Below the pieces are notes generated by a model. It worked only from the letters and a program-made list of their open reading frames with translations. It made no database searches and was not told the DNA's origin. Position numbers and translations under genes: made by a program. A stretch of DNA of 64,000 nt from Shinella sumterensis. Lineage in GTDB: Bacteria > Pseudomonadota > Alphaproteobacteria > Rhizobiales > Rhizobiaceae. The DNA is taken from NCBI RefSeq assembly GCF_004514425.2, contig NZ_MYFN02000004.1, positions 310,001 through 374,000 on the forward strand, in the 5' to 3' direction. Positions 45,471 through 54,723 of the stretch are shown here, piece by piece; position 1 is the stretch's first letter; each line of letters opens with the position of its first letter.

Positions 45471-46514
45471 TCAGATCGGTGCGGGATGCAGCCGGTGGAT
45501 GCGGGCGATGCCGTCGAGGACGTCCTGGGACAAGGTGACGTCCTTGGCCGCGATATCATTCTTCAGCTGCTCCATGGACGTCGCGCCGATGATGACCGAT
45601 GCCATGAAGGGGCGTGTCAGGCAGAAGGCGAGCGCCATCTGGGCCGGGTCGAGCCCGTGCTGGCGGGCAAGCTCCACATAGGCGCGCACCGCCGGCTCCT
45701 GCAGCGGCTGGTAGCGCCCGCCGAGATCGCCGTTCTTCGTCAGGCGCGAGCCCTCGGGCTTGACGCCGTCGAGATACTTGCCGGTGAGAAGGCCGGCGGC
45801 GAGCGGCGAATAGGCGAGCAGACCGATGTCCTCGTGATGCGACAGCTCCGCGAGATCGAGATCATAGGCCCGGTACAGCAGGTTATATTCGTTCTGGATC
45901 GAGGCGACGCGCGGCAGGTCCTTTTGCTCGGCAAGCGCCAGCATGCGCATCGTGCCCCAGGCCGTATCGTTGGAAAGTCCGAGCGCGCGGACCTTGCCGT
46001 CCTTGACGAGCTCGCCCACGGTTTCGAGGATTTCCGAAAGTTCCTCGGCAACCTGGTTGCGGTCCTGCTTCGAGGGATCGTAGCCCCAGGAATTGCGGAA
46101 GTGATAATGCCCGCGGTTGGGCCAGTGCAGCTGGTAGAGATCGACATAGTCGGTCTGGAGGCGTGACAGGCTGGCGTCGATGGCCGCCCGGATGCCGGCG
46201 CGATCCATCGGCGCGCCGTCGCGAATATGCGGGCGGCCGGGACCGGCGACCTTGGAGGCGAGCACCACCTTGTCGCGGTTGCCGCGCGCCTTCAGCCAGC
46301 TGCCGATGAAGCGCTCGGTGTCGCCATAGGTTTCTGCCGAGAGCGGCGTGGTCGGATAGAGTTCGGCGGTATCGATAAAGTTCACGCCCTGGGAGAGAGC
46401 GTAGTCGAGCTGGTCATGGGCTTCCTGCTCGCTGTTCTGGGAGCCCCAGGTCATGGTGCCGAGGCAGATTTCCGACACGTCGATGCCGGTCCTGCCGAGC
46501 GGATTGTATTTCAT
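45471..46514 (-). CDS. Aldo/keto reductase (Tas-like)
   Basis: The 347-residue TIM-barrel NADPH oxidoreductase has the catalytic tetrad in FIDTAELYPT (Asp, Tyr), LASKVAG (Lys) and YQLHWPNRG (His), plus the phosphate-binding end IIGATSMEQLKND. The insertion and length resemble the E. coli Tas subgroup. Substrate unknown. ATG 46514 is preceded by AAGGA eleven bases upstream; divergent from fabD. Confidence 0.9.
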   Translation of the reverse strand: MKYNPLGRTGIDVSEICLGTMTWGSQNSEQEAHDQLDYALSQGVNFIDTAELYPTTPLSAETYGDTERFIGSWLKARGNRDKVVLASKVAGPGRPHIRDGAPMDRAGIRAAIDASLSRLQTDYVDLYQLHWPNRGHYHFRNSWGYDPSKQDRNQVAEELSEILETVGELVKDGKVRALGLSNDTAWGTMRMLALAEQKDLPRVASIQNEYNLLYRAYDLDLAELSHHEDIGLLAYSPLAAGLLTGKYLDGVKPEGSRLTKNGDLGGRYQPLQEPAVRAYVELARQHGLDPAQMALAFCLTRPFMASVIIGATSMEQLKNDIAAKDVTLSQDVLDGIARIHRLHPAPI

Positions 46515-46572
46515 GGGAGGGAAAATCCTTTTGTGGGAACCGCGCGAATGTAGGCGGGCGCCGGCGAAGTGC

Positions 46573-46600
46573 AAGATATAAGCCGCAATTCCCTGTGCAA
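46573..46600 (-). promoter_or_regulatory. Putative sigma70 promoter of the aldo/keto reductase
   Basis: On the minus strand TTGCAC (46600-46595), a 16-base spacer and TATCTT (46578-46573), about 60 bases before the ATG. A TTGACT at 46648-46653 on the plus strand may be the -35 element of fabD. Confidence 0.5.
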
Positions 46601-46705
46601 GGCGCGCCGAACGGCGCTCCGGGCAGGGGGCCGGGGCGCGCCACGCCTTGACTTGGCGGGCCGGAATGTGAATGGAAAGACAAACAGAAGACGGGAGACC
46701 CCCAA

Positions 46706-47647
46706 ATGAGCGTAGCATTCACTTTCCCCGGCCAGGGCAGCCAGGCCGTCGGCATGGGCAAGGAACTCGCAGACACCTTCCCGGAAGCGCGCGCCGTTTT
46801 CCAGGAAGTCGATGACGCCCTGGATCAGAAGCTGTCCGCCATCATGTTCGAGGGCCCCGAGGAGACGCTGACGCTGACGGCGAACGCCCAGCCGGCGCTG
46901 ATGGCCGTCTCGATCGCCGTCATGCGCGTTCTGGAAGCGCGCGGCCTGTCGTTGAAGGACAAGGTCTCCTATGTCGCCGGCCATTCGCTCGGCGAATATT
47001 CCGCGCTCTGCGCCGCCGGCACCTTCTCGCTGGCCGATACCGCGCGGCTCCTGCGCATCCGCGGCAATGCCATGCAGTCGGCCGTCCCCGTCGGCGAGGG
47101 CGCCATGGCCGCGATCATCGGCCTGGAGCAGGCGGATGTCGAAGCCATCTGCCAGGAAGCGTCGAAGGGCGGTTCGTGCCAGATCGCCAATGACAATGGC
47201 GGCGGCCAGCTCGTCATCTCCGGTTCCAGGCCGGCGGTCGAGGTGGCGGCCCGGCTCGCGACGGACAAGGGCGCCAAGCGCGCGCTGATGCTGTCGGTCT
47301 CCGCACCGTTCCATTCCGCCCTGATGGCGCCCGCCGCCGATGCCATGCGCGAGGCGCTTGCCGCCGTCGCGGCGAAGGCCCCGGTCGTGCCGCTCATCGC
47401 AAACGTACGCGCTGCCCCCGTCAGCGATCCGCAGGAGATCGTCCGCCTTCTGGTGGAGCAGGTCACCGGCCAGGTCCGCTGGCGCGAGACGGTCGAGTGG
47501 TTCGGCGCCAACGGCGTCACGACGCTGTACGAGGTGGGGTCCGGCAAGGTGCTGACCGGTCTCGCCCGCCGCATCGACAAATCCGTCACCGGCATCGCGA
47601 TCAACACGCCCGCCGACATCGACAATGCGCTCGCGGAACTCGTCTGA
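46706..47647 (+). CDS. fabD: Malonyl-CoA:ACP transacylase
   Basis: It loads malonate onto acyl carrier protein. The 313-residue protein has PGQGSQ at the N-terminus, nucleophile Ser94 in AGHSLGEYSAL and the catalytic His in SAPFHSALM. First gene of fabD-fabG-acpP-fabF. The 106-base gap to fabG is filled by a heptad-repeat hairpin. Confidence 0.97.
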   Translation: MSVAFTFPGQGSQAVGMGKELADTFPEARAVFQEVDDALDQKLSAIMFEGPEETLTLTANAQPALMAVSIAVMRVLEARGLSLKDKVSYVAGHSLGEYSALCAAGTFSLADTARLLRIRGNAMQSAVPVGEGAMAAIIGLEQADVEAICQEASKGGSCQIANDNGGGQLVISGSRPAVEVAARLATDKGAKRALMLSVSAPFHSALMAPAADAMREALAAVAAKAPVVPLIANVRAAPVSDPQEIVRLLVEQVTGQVRWRETVEWFGANGVTTLYEVGSGKVLTGLARRIDKSVTGIAINTPADIDNALAELV

Positions 47648-47648
47648 A

Positions 47649-47731
47649 GGGCGAATTGGGAATAGCGGATAGCGAATAGAAGCTGCGCTACCGCTTTTCC
47701 CCCTATTCGCCATTCCCTATTCGCTATTCGC
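47649..47731. repeat. Heptad palindromic repeat element C (GAATAGC units)
   Basis: Left arm at 47649-47679 with variant units (GCGAATT, GGAATAGC, GGATAGC, GAATAG). Right arm at 47701-47731 with CTATTCGCCATT, CCCTATTCGCTATTCGCT. Same design as the elements flanking psd, but more degenerate. Lies between fabD and fabG. Confidence 0.88.
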
Positions 47732-47753
47732 TCTAGCAAGAGGAACCCAACCC

Positions 47754-48491
47754 ATGTTCGACCTTTCCGGCCGCAAGGCTCTCGTTACCGGCGCGTCCGG
47801 CGGCATCGGCGAAGAAATCGCCCGCATCCTGCATGCCCAGGGCGCGATCGTCGGCCTGCACGGCACCCGCGTCGAGAAGCTGGAAGCGCTTGCCAACGAT
47901 CTCGGCGAGCGCGTCCACATCTTCCCGGCCAATCTGTCCGACCGCGCCGAGGTCAAGGCGCTCGGCGAGAAGGCGGAAGCCGATCTCGGCGGCGTCGACA
48001 TCCTCGTCAACAATGCCGGCATCACCCGCGACGGCCTTTTCGTGCGCATGAGCGACGAGGACTGGGATGCGGTTCTGGAAGTGAACCTCACCTCCGTTTT
48101 CCGCCTGACGCGCGAGCTGACCCATCCCATGATGCGCCGCCGCTATGGCCGCATCATCAACATCACGTCGGTCGTCGGCGTCACCGGCAATCCGGGCCAG
48201 GCCAACTATTGCGCCTCCAAGGCCGGCATGATCGGTTTCACCAAGTCGCTGGCGCAGGAGATCGCCACCCGCAACGTCACCGTCAACTGCGTGGCGCCGG
48301 GCTTCATCGAAAGCGCCATGACCGACAAGCTGAACGACAAGCAGAAGGACGCCATCATGGGCGCCATTCCCATGAAGCGCATGGGCACTGGCGTGGAAGT
48401 TGCGTCGGCCGTGGCCTATCTCGCGTCGTCGGAAGCCGCCTATATGACGGGGCAGACGCTGCATGTGAACGGCGGCATGGCCATGATCTGA
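47754..48491 (+). CDS. fabG: 3-oxoacyl-ACP reductase
   Basis: NADPH-dependent reduction of beta-ketoacyl-ACP. The 245-residue SDR has TGASGGIG, NNAG, Ser139, Tyr152 and Lys156 (NYCASKAG), and the FabG-typical end TGQTLHVNGGMAM. AGAGGAA precedes the ATG. Clearly the fatty-acid reductase by context. Confidence 0.97.
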   Translation: MFDLSGRKALVTGASGGIGEEIARILHAQGAIVGLHGTRVEKLEALANDLGERVHIFPANLSDRAEVKALGEKAEADLGGVDILVNNAGITRDGLFVRMSDEDWDAVLEVNLTSVFRLTRELTHPMMRRRYGRIINITSVVGVTGNPGQANYCASKAGMIGFTKSLAQEIATRNVTVNCVAPGFIESAMTDKLNDKQKDAIMGAIPMKRMGTGVEVASAVAYLASSEAAYMTGQTLHVNGGMAMI

Positions 48492-48770
48492 TTGGGCTGC
48501 GGGCACCCGGTCAACCGGCTGAAATTGCATGTTGACCGCTGGAGCACCGGCCATTTTCGGACTTTGCGACAGACTTAAACCGTGTTAATCGGGCCATGAC
48601 TGTCAGCAGTCGACCGGCAAAAGCCTGAGCGATCAGGCGGTGCGAACGAGTATCGCCGATGCCGTTTGCCGGTTGCAGGGATTGCCGGATGTGTTCTTGA
48701 GGCACATCGGGCGTGTTGAGTGTCCGGTGCCGTAAGGCGCCGATCAAAAACAAAGGTCGAGGAATCCGAC
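48492..48770 (+). other. Intergenic region fabG-acpP
   Basis: A 279-base gap with no supportable gene that should carry an acpP promoter. TTGCGA with a weak TAATCG 16 bases on (around 48564-48591) is the best pair seen. A GAATC (CcrM-type) site lies just before acpP. Confidence 0.4.
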
Positions 48771-49007
48771 ATGAGCGATATCGCAGAACGCGTAAAGAAA
48801 ATTGTCATTGATCATCTGGGCGTTGACGCCGAAAAGGTCAGCGAAGGCGCAAGCTTCATCGATGACCTTGGCGCGGACTCCCTCGACACCGTTGAGCTGG
48901 TCATGGCGTTCGAAGAAGAATTCGGCGTCGAGATCCCGGACGATGCCGCGGACTCGATCCTGACGGTCGGCGACGCTGTCAAGTTCATCGAGAAGGCCCA
49001 GGCCTGA
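48771..49007 (+). CDS. acpP: Acyl carrier protein
   Basis: The 78-residue acidic protein has the phosphopantetheine site Ser37 in [10 protein letters not shown]. The ATG at 48771 fits the invariant ACP length; an upstream GTG/ATG extension is rejected. Central carrier of fatty-acid synthesis; hairpins follow before fabF. Confidence 0.98.
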   Translation: MSDIAERVKKIVIDHLGVDAEKVSEGASFIDDLGADSLDTVELVMAFEEEFGVEIPDDAADSILTVGDAVKFIEKAQA

Positions 49008-49023
49008 TCGAAGCGATTTCCGG

Positions 49024-49045
49024 CGGGCCGCCTTCGGGTGGCCCG
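49024..49045 (+). terminator. UUCG-capped hairpin between acpP and fabF
   Basis: A 9-bp stem with one wobble (49024-49032 / 49037-49045) closed by a TTCG tetraloop, 17 bases past the acpP stop. A second small CCCGG/CCGGG hairpin follows. There is no T run, so it is likely a partial terminator or 3'-end stabiliser. Confidence 0.55.
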
Positions 49046-49125
49046 TCCCGGTCTCCGTCCGGGAGGCCGCTCCCCCCTCGTAGCGAGGCAACAGAAATAA
49101 CATTCTATAGGGTGGATCACGGACG

Positions 49126-50385
49126 ATGAGGCGTGTCGTTATCACGGGTACCGGCATGGTATCTCCGCTTGGATGTGGTACCGAAGTAACCTGGAACCGG
49201 CTTCTCGAAGGCCGCAGCGGTGCCGCAAGGGTCACTGCTTTCGAGGTGGAAGACCTTCCCGCAAAAATCGCCTGTTCCATCCCGCGCGGAGACGGCTCCG
49301 ACGGCACCTATAATGCCGACCAGTGGATGGAGCCCAAGGAGCAGCGCAAGGTCGATCCCTTCATCGTCTATGCGGTGGCTGCCGCCGACATGGCGCTTGC
49401 CGATGCCGGCTGGCATCCGCAGAGCGACGACGACCAGATCGCGACCGGCGTACTCATCGGTTCGGGCATCGGCGGCCTGGAAGGCATTGTCGAAGGCGGC
49501 TACACGCTGCGCGACAAGGGCCCCCGCCGCATATCGCCCTTCTTCATTCCCGGCCGGCTGATCAACCTGGCCTCCGGCCATGTCTCGATCAAGCACAAGC
49601 TGCGCGGCCCCAATCATTCCGTCGTCACGGCCTGCTCGACGGGCGCGCACGCCATCGGCGATGCCAGCCGTCTGATCGCGCTGGGTGATGCCGACGTCAT
49701 GGTCGCCGGCGGCGCCGAATCGCCGATCTGCCGCATTGCGCTCGCGGGCTTCGCCGCCTGCAAGGCGCTGTCGACCGAGCGCAACGACGATCCCACGGCC
49801 GCATCGCGGCCTTATGACCGCGACCGCGACGGCTTCGTCATGGGCGAGGGCGCCGGCATCGTCGTGCTGGAAGAGCTGGAGCACGCCAAGGCGCGCGGCG
49901 CCAAGATCTATGCCGAAGTCGTCGGCTACGGCCTGTCCGGCGATGCCTACCACATCACGGCGCCGTCGGAAGACGGCGAGGGCGCCTACCGCTGCATGCA
50001 GATGGCGCTGAAGCGCGCCGGCATCCCGGCGAGCGAAATCGACTACATCAACTCGCACGGCACCTCGACCATGGCCGACACGATCGAGCTCGGCGCGGTC
50101 GAGCGCCTGGTGGGCGATGCCGCGTCGCGCATCTCGATGTCGTCGACCAAATCCGCCATCGGCCACCTGCTGGGTGCCGCCGGTGCGGTCGAGGCCATCT
50201 TCTCGGCACTGGCGATCCGTGACAACATCGCGCCGCCGACGCTCAACCTCGACAATCCCGCCGTCGAGACGGCGATCGACCTGGTGCCGCACAAAGCCCG
50301 CAAGCGCGAGATCAACGTGGCAGTCTCCAACTCGTTCGGCTTCGGCGGAACGAATGCCTCGCTGGTCCTGAAGCGTTACGCCTGA
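49126..50385 (+). CDS. fabF: 3-oxoacyl-ACP synthase II
   Basis: The condensing enzyme elongates acyl-ACP. The 419-residue protein has Cys170 in VVTACSTGAHA and the two catalytic His residues in NSHGTSTMADT and SAIGHLLGAAG. Last of the fab cluster, followed by a second-class repeat. Confidence 0.97.
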   Translation: MRRVVITGTGMVSPLGCGTEVTWNRLLEGRSGAARVTAFEVEDLPAKIACSIPRGDGSDGTYNADQWMEPKEQRKVDPFIVYAVAAADMALADAGWHPQSDDDQIATGVLIGSGIGGLEGIVEGGYTLRDKGPRRISPFFIPGRLINLASGHVSIKHKLRGPNHSVVTACSTGAHAIGDASRLIALGDADVMVAGGAESPICRIALAGFAACKALSTERNDDPTAASRPYDRDRDGFVMGEGAGIVVLEELEHAKARGAKIYAEVVGYGLSGDAYHITAPSEDGEGAYRCMQMALKRAGIPASEIDYINSHGTSTMADTIELGAVERLVGDAASRISMSSTKSAIGHLLGAAGAVEAIFSALAIRDNIAPPTLNLDNPAVETAIDLVPHKARKREINVAVSNSFGFGGTNASLVLKRYA

Positions 50386-50406
50386 CCCTTTACCGCCGGC
50401 AAGGCA

Positions 50407-50524
50407 TCCTCATCCGCCTGCCGGCAGTCTCTCCCCGCCGGGGAGAGGCAGAGAACCGAGACATCGCATTCTCATGACCTCCGCGCACAAGGCGGGGAGG
50501 TGGCCCGCGGGCCGGATGAGGGGA
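50407..50524. repeat. Second-class rhizobial intergenic repeat, copy 2
   Basis: The same bounded design as at 38707-38824: CCTCATCCGCCTGCCGGC at one end, GGGCCGGATGAGG at the other, with CTCTCCCCGCCGGGGAGAG inside. It lies between fabF and mltG. Confidence 0.85.
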
Positions 50525-50623
50525 GAACTCGGCTGATCGATAGAGACGCGGGGGATCATCCCTGCTTTTGCCGCATTGCTCTGCTGGAAGACGTCGAGCA
50601 ATGCCCGAACATGAGGACAGTCC

Positions 50624-51805
50624 GTGAGCGACACGAACGAACCTGGTGAAACGCCCTTTGGCCGTACGGAAACATCCGGCCAGCCGCGCATCATCCCCAA
50701 GTCCGCCAATGAGGCTCTCCGGCCTGAACAGGTGCCGCAACCGCCGAGCCGCCGCCGTTCGCGCAAGGCCCGCAGCCAGGTCGTCATCTTCCTGAATTTC
50801 GTCATGACCCTTGTCGTCTTCGCGACGGTCATCGGCGTCGGCGTGTTCTATTATGGCGTCCGCAGCTATGACGAGCCCGGCCCGCTGGTCACCAACACCA
50901 ATTTCATCGTGCGCAACGGTGCCGGCACCAATGAAATCGCCGCCAATCTGGAGCGCAACAACATCATCACCGATGGCCGCGTGTTCCGCGTGCTTTCGCG
51001 CGTCTATCTCGACGGCGAGACGCTGAAGGCCGGCGAATACGAGATCAAGGCCGGCTCCTCGATGCGTGACATCATGGAGCTGCTGAAGTCCGGCAAGTCG
51101 ATCCTCTACAGCGTCTCCGTGCCCGAGGGGCTGACCGTCAAGCAGGTGTTCCAGCGCCTCGCCGACGATCCGGTGCTGGAGGGCGATCTGCCGCAGGACC
51201 TGCCGGTGGAAGGCACGCTGATGCCCGATACCTACAAGTTCTCGCGCGGCACCAAGCGCGCCGATATTCTCCAGCAGATGCTGACGGCCCAGAAGAACCT
51301 GGTGGACCAGATCTGGGCGCGCCGCGACGAGGGCCTGCCGGTCACGACCCGCGAGGATTTCGTGACGCTCGCCTCCATCGTCGAGAAGGAGACCGGCCGG
51401 GCCGACGAACGCCCGCGCGTCGCCTCCGTCTTCATCAACCGCCTCGAGAAGGGCATGCGCCTCCAGTCCGACCCGACGATCATCTACGGCATCTTCGGCG
51501 GCGACGGTAAGCCTTCGGACCGGCCGATCTATCAGTCGGACCTCGAAAAGCAGACGCCCTACAACACCTACATCATCCGCGGCCTGCCGCCGACGCCGAT
51601 TGCCAATCCCGGCCGTGCGGCGCTGGAGGCGGTGGCAAACCCGTCGCGCACGCCCGACCTCTACTTCGTCGCCGACGGCACGGGCGGCCACGTCTTTGCC
51701 GAAACGCTCGACGAGCACAATCAGAACGTCCGCCGCTGGCGCAAGCTGGAAGCCGAAAAGGCGGCGGCCGCCGCGAAGGAAGCCGAAGGCGCGACCGCGC
51801 AGTAA
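50624..51805 (+). CDS. mltG: Endolytic peptidoglycan transglycosylase MltG
   Basis: It cleaves nascent glycan strands and helps set chain length. The 393-residue protein has a charged cytoplasmic N-terminus, one membrane helix (about 50-80), a LysM-like part and the YceG catalytic domain with the Glu in LASIVEKETGR and the downstream SDPTIIYG, YNTYIIRGLPPTPIANPG. Start is GTG. The Ala/Lys/Glu tail is a low-complexity extension. Confidence 0.94.
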   Translation: MSDTNEPGETPFGRTETSGQPRIIPKSANEALRPEQVPQPPSRRRSRKARSQVVIFLNFVMTLVVFATVIGVGVFYYGVRSYDEPGPLVTNTNFIVRNGAGTNEIAANLERNNIITDGRVFRVLSRVYLDGETLKAGEYEIKAGSSMRDIMELLKSGKSILYSVSVPEGLTVKQVFQRLADDPVLEGDLPQDLPVEGTLMPDTYKFSRGTKRADILQQMLTAQKNLVDQIWARRDEGLPVTTREDFVTLASIVEKETGRADERPRVASVFINRLEKGMRLQSDPTIIYGIFGGDGKPSDRPIYQSDLEKQTPYNTYIIRGLPPTPIANPGRAALEAVANPSRTPDLYFVADGTGGHVFAETLDEHNQNVRRWRKLEAEKAAAAAKEAEGATAQ

Positions 51806-51825
51806 TTGAGGGGCGCGGGGGCGGT

Positions 51826-51981
51826 CACCCCCTCTGCCCTGCCGGGCATCTCCCCCACACGGGGGGAGATCGGCAAGATGCAAAGACGTCGGCCAAATTG
51901 GGAACGTTGGAGATGGGGCGAGGCGGTCCCCCATCCAATCTCCCCCTTGTGGGCGAGATGGTCGGCAGGCCAGAGGGGGTA
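51826..51981. repeat. Composite RIME-type element between mltG and yicC
   Basis: Two inverted half-elements (51826-51871 and 51937-51981), each with a CTCCCCC hairpin arm and an AGAGGGGGT/ACCCCCTCT module, flank a 65-base unrelated core. The 341-base gap 51806-52146 has no other supportable feature apart from this and the yicC ribosome site. Confidence 0.85.
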
Positions 51982-52146
51982 TTCCCCTCGCATCCTGCGA
52001 CACATCCCACCTTTGATGTGGATCGCTGCACCTTCCGCACGTCGGCCCGTTTCCAAGCCCTTAAAACTGCTTCACTTTGGCAAATGGTTCCGCCGTGCCG
52101 GCGCGTGCCGGGCGGCCCGTTCCGGCGGGCACCATTGGAGGATGAC

Positions 52147-53034
52147 ATGACATTGCAGTCGATGACCGGTTTTGCGCGCGTCGAAGGCACCAGCGGACGC
52201 ACGCGCTGGGCCTGGGAGCTGCGCTCGGTCAACGGCAAGGGGCTGGACCTGCGCCTACGCCTGCCGCCCGGCCTGGAGGCGCTGGAGGCGGATATCCGTC
52301 GTCTGGCGGGCGAAACCTTTTCGCGCGGCAACCTGCAGATCGGGCTGACGACGAGTGTCAGCGAGGCGCAGGTCGAGGCTGTCGTGAACGAGGGCGCGCT
52401 TGCCGCCGTGCTCGCCCTGCGCGACCGGCTTGCCGGCACCATCGATCCCGCGCCGCTGAAACTCGACACGCTTCTGTCGGTGCGCGGCATCGTGGATTTC
52501 CGCGAAGCCGAGGAAAGCGAAGCCGAAACGCAGGCGCGCGATCGCGATATCCGCGCGGGCCTGGCGGAGGCGATCCGCCGCCTCGCCGACATGCGGCGCA
52601 AGGAGGGGACGGCGCTTGCCGACGTGCTGCTCGGCCAGGTCGCGCGCATCGAGGCCCTGACGGCGGCTGTCGAGGCCGATCCGTCGCGCAGCGTCGCGGC
52701 CATCGCCGAGCGGCTCGCCACCCAGGTCGCGACGCTCATGCAGGGTGCGACCGCGCTCGATCGCGACCGGCTGCATCAGGAGGTGGCGCTGCTGGCCACC
52801 AAGGCGGACCTGCGCGAGGAGATCGACCGGCTGAAGTCCCATGCGCGCGCCGCGCGCGAGCTGATTGCCGAAGGCGGACCGATCGGCCGCAAGCTCGATT
52901 TTCTCGCACAGGAATTTAACAGGGAATCGAATACCATCTGTTCCAAGTCGAACGCGGCTGCTGTAACGGCTGCGGGTATAGAATTGAAGGTCGTCATCGA
53001 CCAGTTCAGGGAACAGGTCCAGAATCTGGAGTAG
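52147..53034 (+). CDS. yicC: YicC-family endoribonuclease
   Basis: The 295-residue protein has the N-terminal YicC domain (LQSMTGFARVEG, RSVNGKGLDLRLRLP) and the C-terminal DUF1732 domain with FLAQEFNRESNTICSKSN. E. coli YicC is an RNase implicated in small-RNA decay. The ATG at 52147 has GGAGG five bases upstream. It precedes gmk by three bases, a conserved pair. Confidence 0.93.
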   Translation: MTLQSMTGFARVEGTSGRTRWAWELRSVNGKGLDLRLRLPPGLEALEADIRRLAGETFSRGNLQIGLTTSVSEAQVEAVVNEGALAAVLALRDRLAGTIDPAPLKLDTLLSVRGIVDFREAEESEAETQARDRDIRAGLAEAIRRLADMRRKEGTALADVLLGQVARIEALTAAVEADPSRSVAAIAERLATQVATLMQGATALDRDRLHQEVALLATKADLREEIDRLKSHARAARELIAEGGPIGRKLDFLAQEFNRESNTICSKSNAAAVTAAGIELKVVIDQFREQVQNLE

Positions 53035-53037
53035 GCC

Positions 53038-53697
53038 ATGGCCGAGCAGACCAAGCAGATCCACATCGAGCGCCGCGGGCTCATGCTCGTCATCTCCTCG
53101 CCGTCGGGCGCGGGCAAGTCGACCATCGCCCGCAATCTCCTCGAAGCCGATTCCGGCCTCAGCCTCTCGGTCAGCGTGACGACGCGCCAGCGCCGGGCAA
53201 GCGAGATCGCCGGCCGCCACTACCACTTCATCAACCACAAGGAATTCGAGCGCCTGCGCGACAGCGATGCCCTGCTGGAATGGGCGGAGGTGCACGGCAA
53301 TTTCTACGGCACGCCGCGCGAGCCGGTCGAGGAGGCCATGTCCGCCGGCCGGGACATGCTGTTCGACATCGACTGGCAGGGCGCCCAGCAGCTTCAGGAG
53401 AAGATGCCGGCCGACGTCGTCTCGATCTTCATCCTGCCGCCGTCCATGACCGAGCTGCAATCGCGCCTGCACCGCCGCGCGGAGGATACCGAGGAGGTCA
53501 TCCAGACCCGCCTCGCCAACTCCCGCGCGGAGATCGAGCACTGGCGCGAATATGACTATGTCATCCTGAACGACGACCTCTCCGTCGCCTTCGATGCCGT
53601 CCAGAGCATCGTCAAGGCCGAACGCCTCCGCCGCGACCGCCGCCACGGCCTGTTCGAATTCGTGACGGGACTGGTGACGGAAAAGCCGGTTCTGTAG
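53038..53697 (+). CDS. gmk: Guanylate kinase
   Basis: It phosphorylates GMP to GDP. The 219-residue protein has the P-loop [10 protein letters not shown] (20-29), GMP-binding motifs SVTTRQRR and GRHYHFI, and [10 protein letters not shown]. The start is three bases after yicC, so they are probably coupled. A composite repeat follows. Confidence 0.97.
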   Translation: MAEQTKQIHIERRGLMLVISSPSGAGKSTIARNLLEADSGLSLSVSVTTRQRRASEIAGRHYHFINHKEFERLRDSDALLEWAEVHGNFYGTPREPVEEAMSAGRDMLFDIDWQGAQQLQEKMPADVVSIFILPPSMTELQSRLHRRAEDTEEVIQTRLANSRAEIEHWREYDYVILNDDLSVAFDAVQSIVKAERLRRDRRHGLFEFVTGLVTEKPVL

Positions 53698-53711
53698 GGC
53701 AGCGGTCTGCA

Positions 53712-53870
53712 ACACCCCCTTCTGCCCTGCCGGGCATCTCCCCCACGAGGGGGGAGATCGGATGGGGCGGCGTTTCGCTCCAAACGCGGGCTTTGCTGAT
53801 GAGGTGGTGTCCGCGCTTCTTGCCAATCTCCCCCCTTGTGGGGGAGATGCCCGGCAGGCCAGAGGGGGGT
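53712..53870. repeat. Composite RIME-type element between gmk and ksgA
   Basis: Two inverted half-elements (53712-53759 and 53824-53870) flank a 64-base unrelated core. It fills the gap of two convergent genes and likely also ends both transcripts. Same arrangement as 51826-51981. Confidence 0.87.
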
Positions 53871-53895
53871 ATCCGAGGCCGCGCCCCCTAATTCC

Positions 53896-54723
53896 TCACA
53901 GCGCGTTCGCCAGCCGCACGAATTCTTCCACGCTCAACGTCTCCGCGCGCCGCTGCGGATCGATCTCGGCCCGCGCCAGCAAGGCCTCCCCACCGAGCGA
54001 CTTCACGCTCTGGCGCAGCATCTTGCGGCGCTGGCCGAAGGCGGCCTGGGTGACGCGTTCGAGGGAGGCGACGTCACAGGGCAGGGGATCGGCGATCGGC
54101 TCCAGGTGGACCACTGATGATGTCACCTTCGGCGGTGGCGTGAAGGCCTGCGGCGGCACGTCGAAGGCCATATGCGCCCGTGTGCGCCAGCCGCAGAGCA
54201 CGCCGAGACGCCCATAGTGGTCGTCGTTCTCCTCGGCCACGATGCGCAGCCCCACCTCGCGCTGGAACATCAGCGTCAGGGATTCCCAGAAGGGCGGCCA
54301 GGTCTTCGGCAGCAGCCAGTTGACGAGCAGCTGCGTGCCGACATTGTAGGGCAGGTTGGCGATGATGCGGACGGGCTCGCCGGGCGCCAGCGCCTCGAAA
54401 TCCGTCTTCAGCGCGTCGCCCTCGATGACGGTCAGGCGCCCCGGATAGTGCGCCGATACCTCCGCCAGCGCCGGAAGGCAGCGCGCGTCGCGTTCGATGG
54501 CGATCACGCGCTTGGCGCCGAGCGCCAGAATGGCGCGCGTCAGGCCGCCCGGTCCCGGGCCGACCTCGATCACCGTGTGGTTCTCGATGGGCCCGGCCGT
54601 GCGGGCGATCTTCTGCGTCAGGTTGAGGTCGAGGAGAAAATTCTGGCCGAGCGCCTTCTTGGCATCCAGGCCGTGCCGCTGGATGACGTCACGCAGCGGC
54701 GGCAATCCGTCGAGGGCGGCCAT
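53896..54723 (-). CDS. ksgA: 16S rRNA (adenine1518/1519-N6)-dimethyltransferase
   Basis: The 275-residue protein has the [15 protein letters not shown] start, SAM-binding [16 protein letters not shown] and the catalytic [11 protein letters not shown] motif (NLPY). It dimethylates two adenines near the 16S 3' end. The start shares one base with the pdxA stop (TGATG). Last gene of the lptFGD-surA-pdxA-ksgA chain. Confidence 0.96.
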   Translation of the reverse strand: MAALDGLPPLRDVIQRHGLDAKKALGQNFLLDLNLTQKIARTAGPIENHTVIEVGPGPGGLTRAILALGAKRVIAIERDARCLPALAEVSAHYPGRLTVIEGDALKTDFEALAPGEPVRIIANLPYNVGTQLLVNWLLPKTWPPFWESLTLMFQREVGLRIVAEENDDHYGRLGVLCGWRTRAHMAFDVPPQAFTPPPKVTSSVVHLEPIADPLPCDVASLERVTQAAFGQRRKMLRQSVKSLGGEALLARAEIDPQRRAETLSVEEFVRLANAL

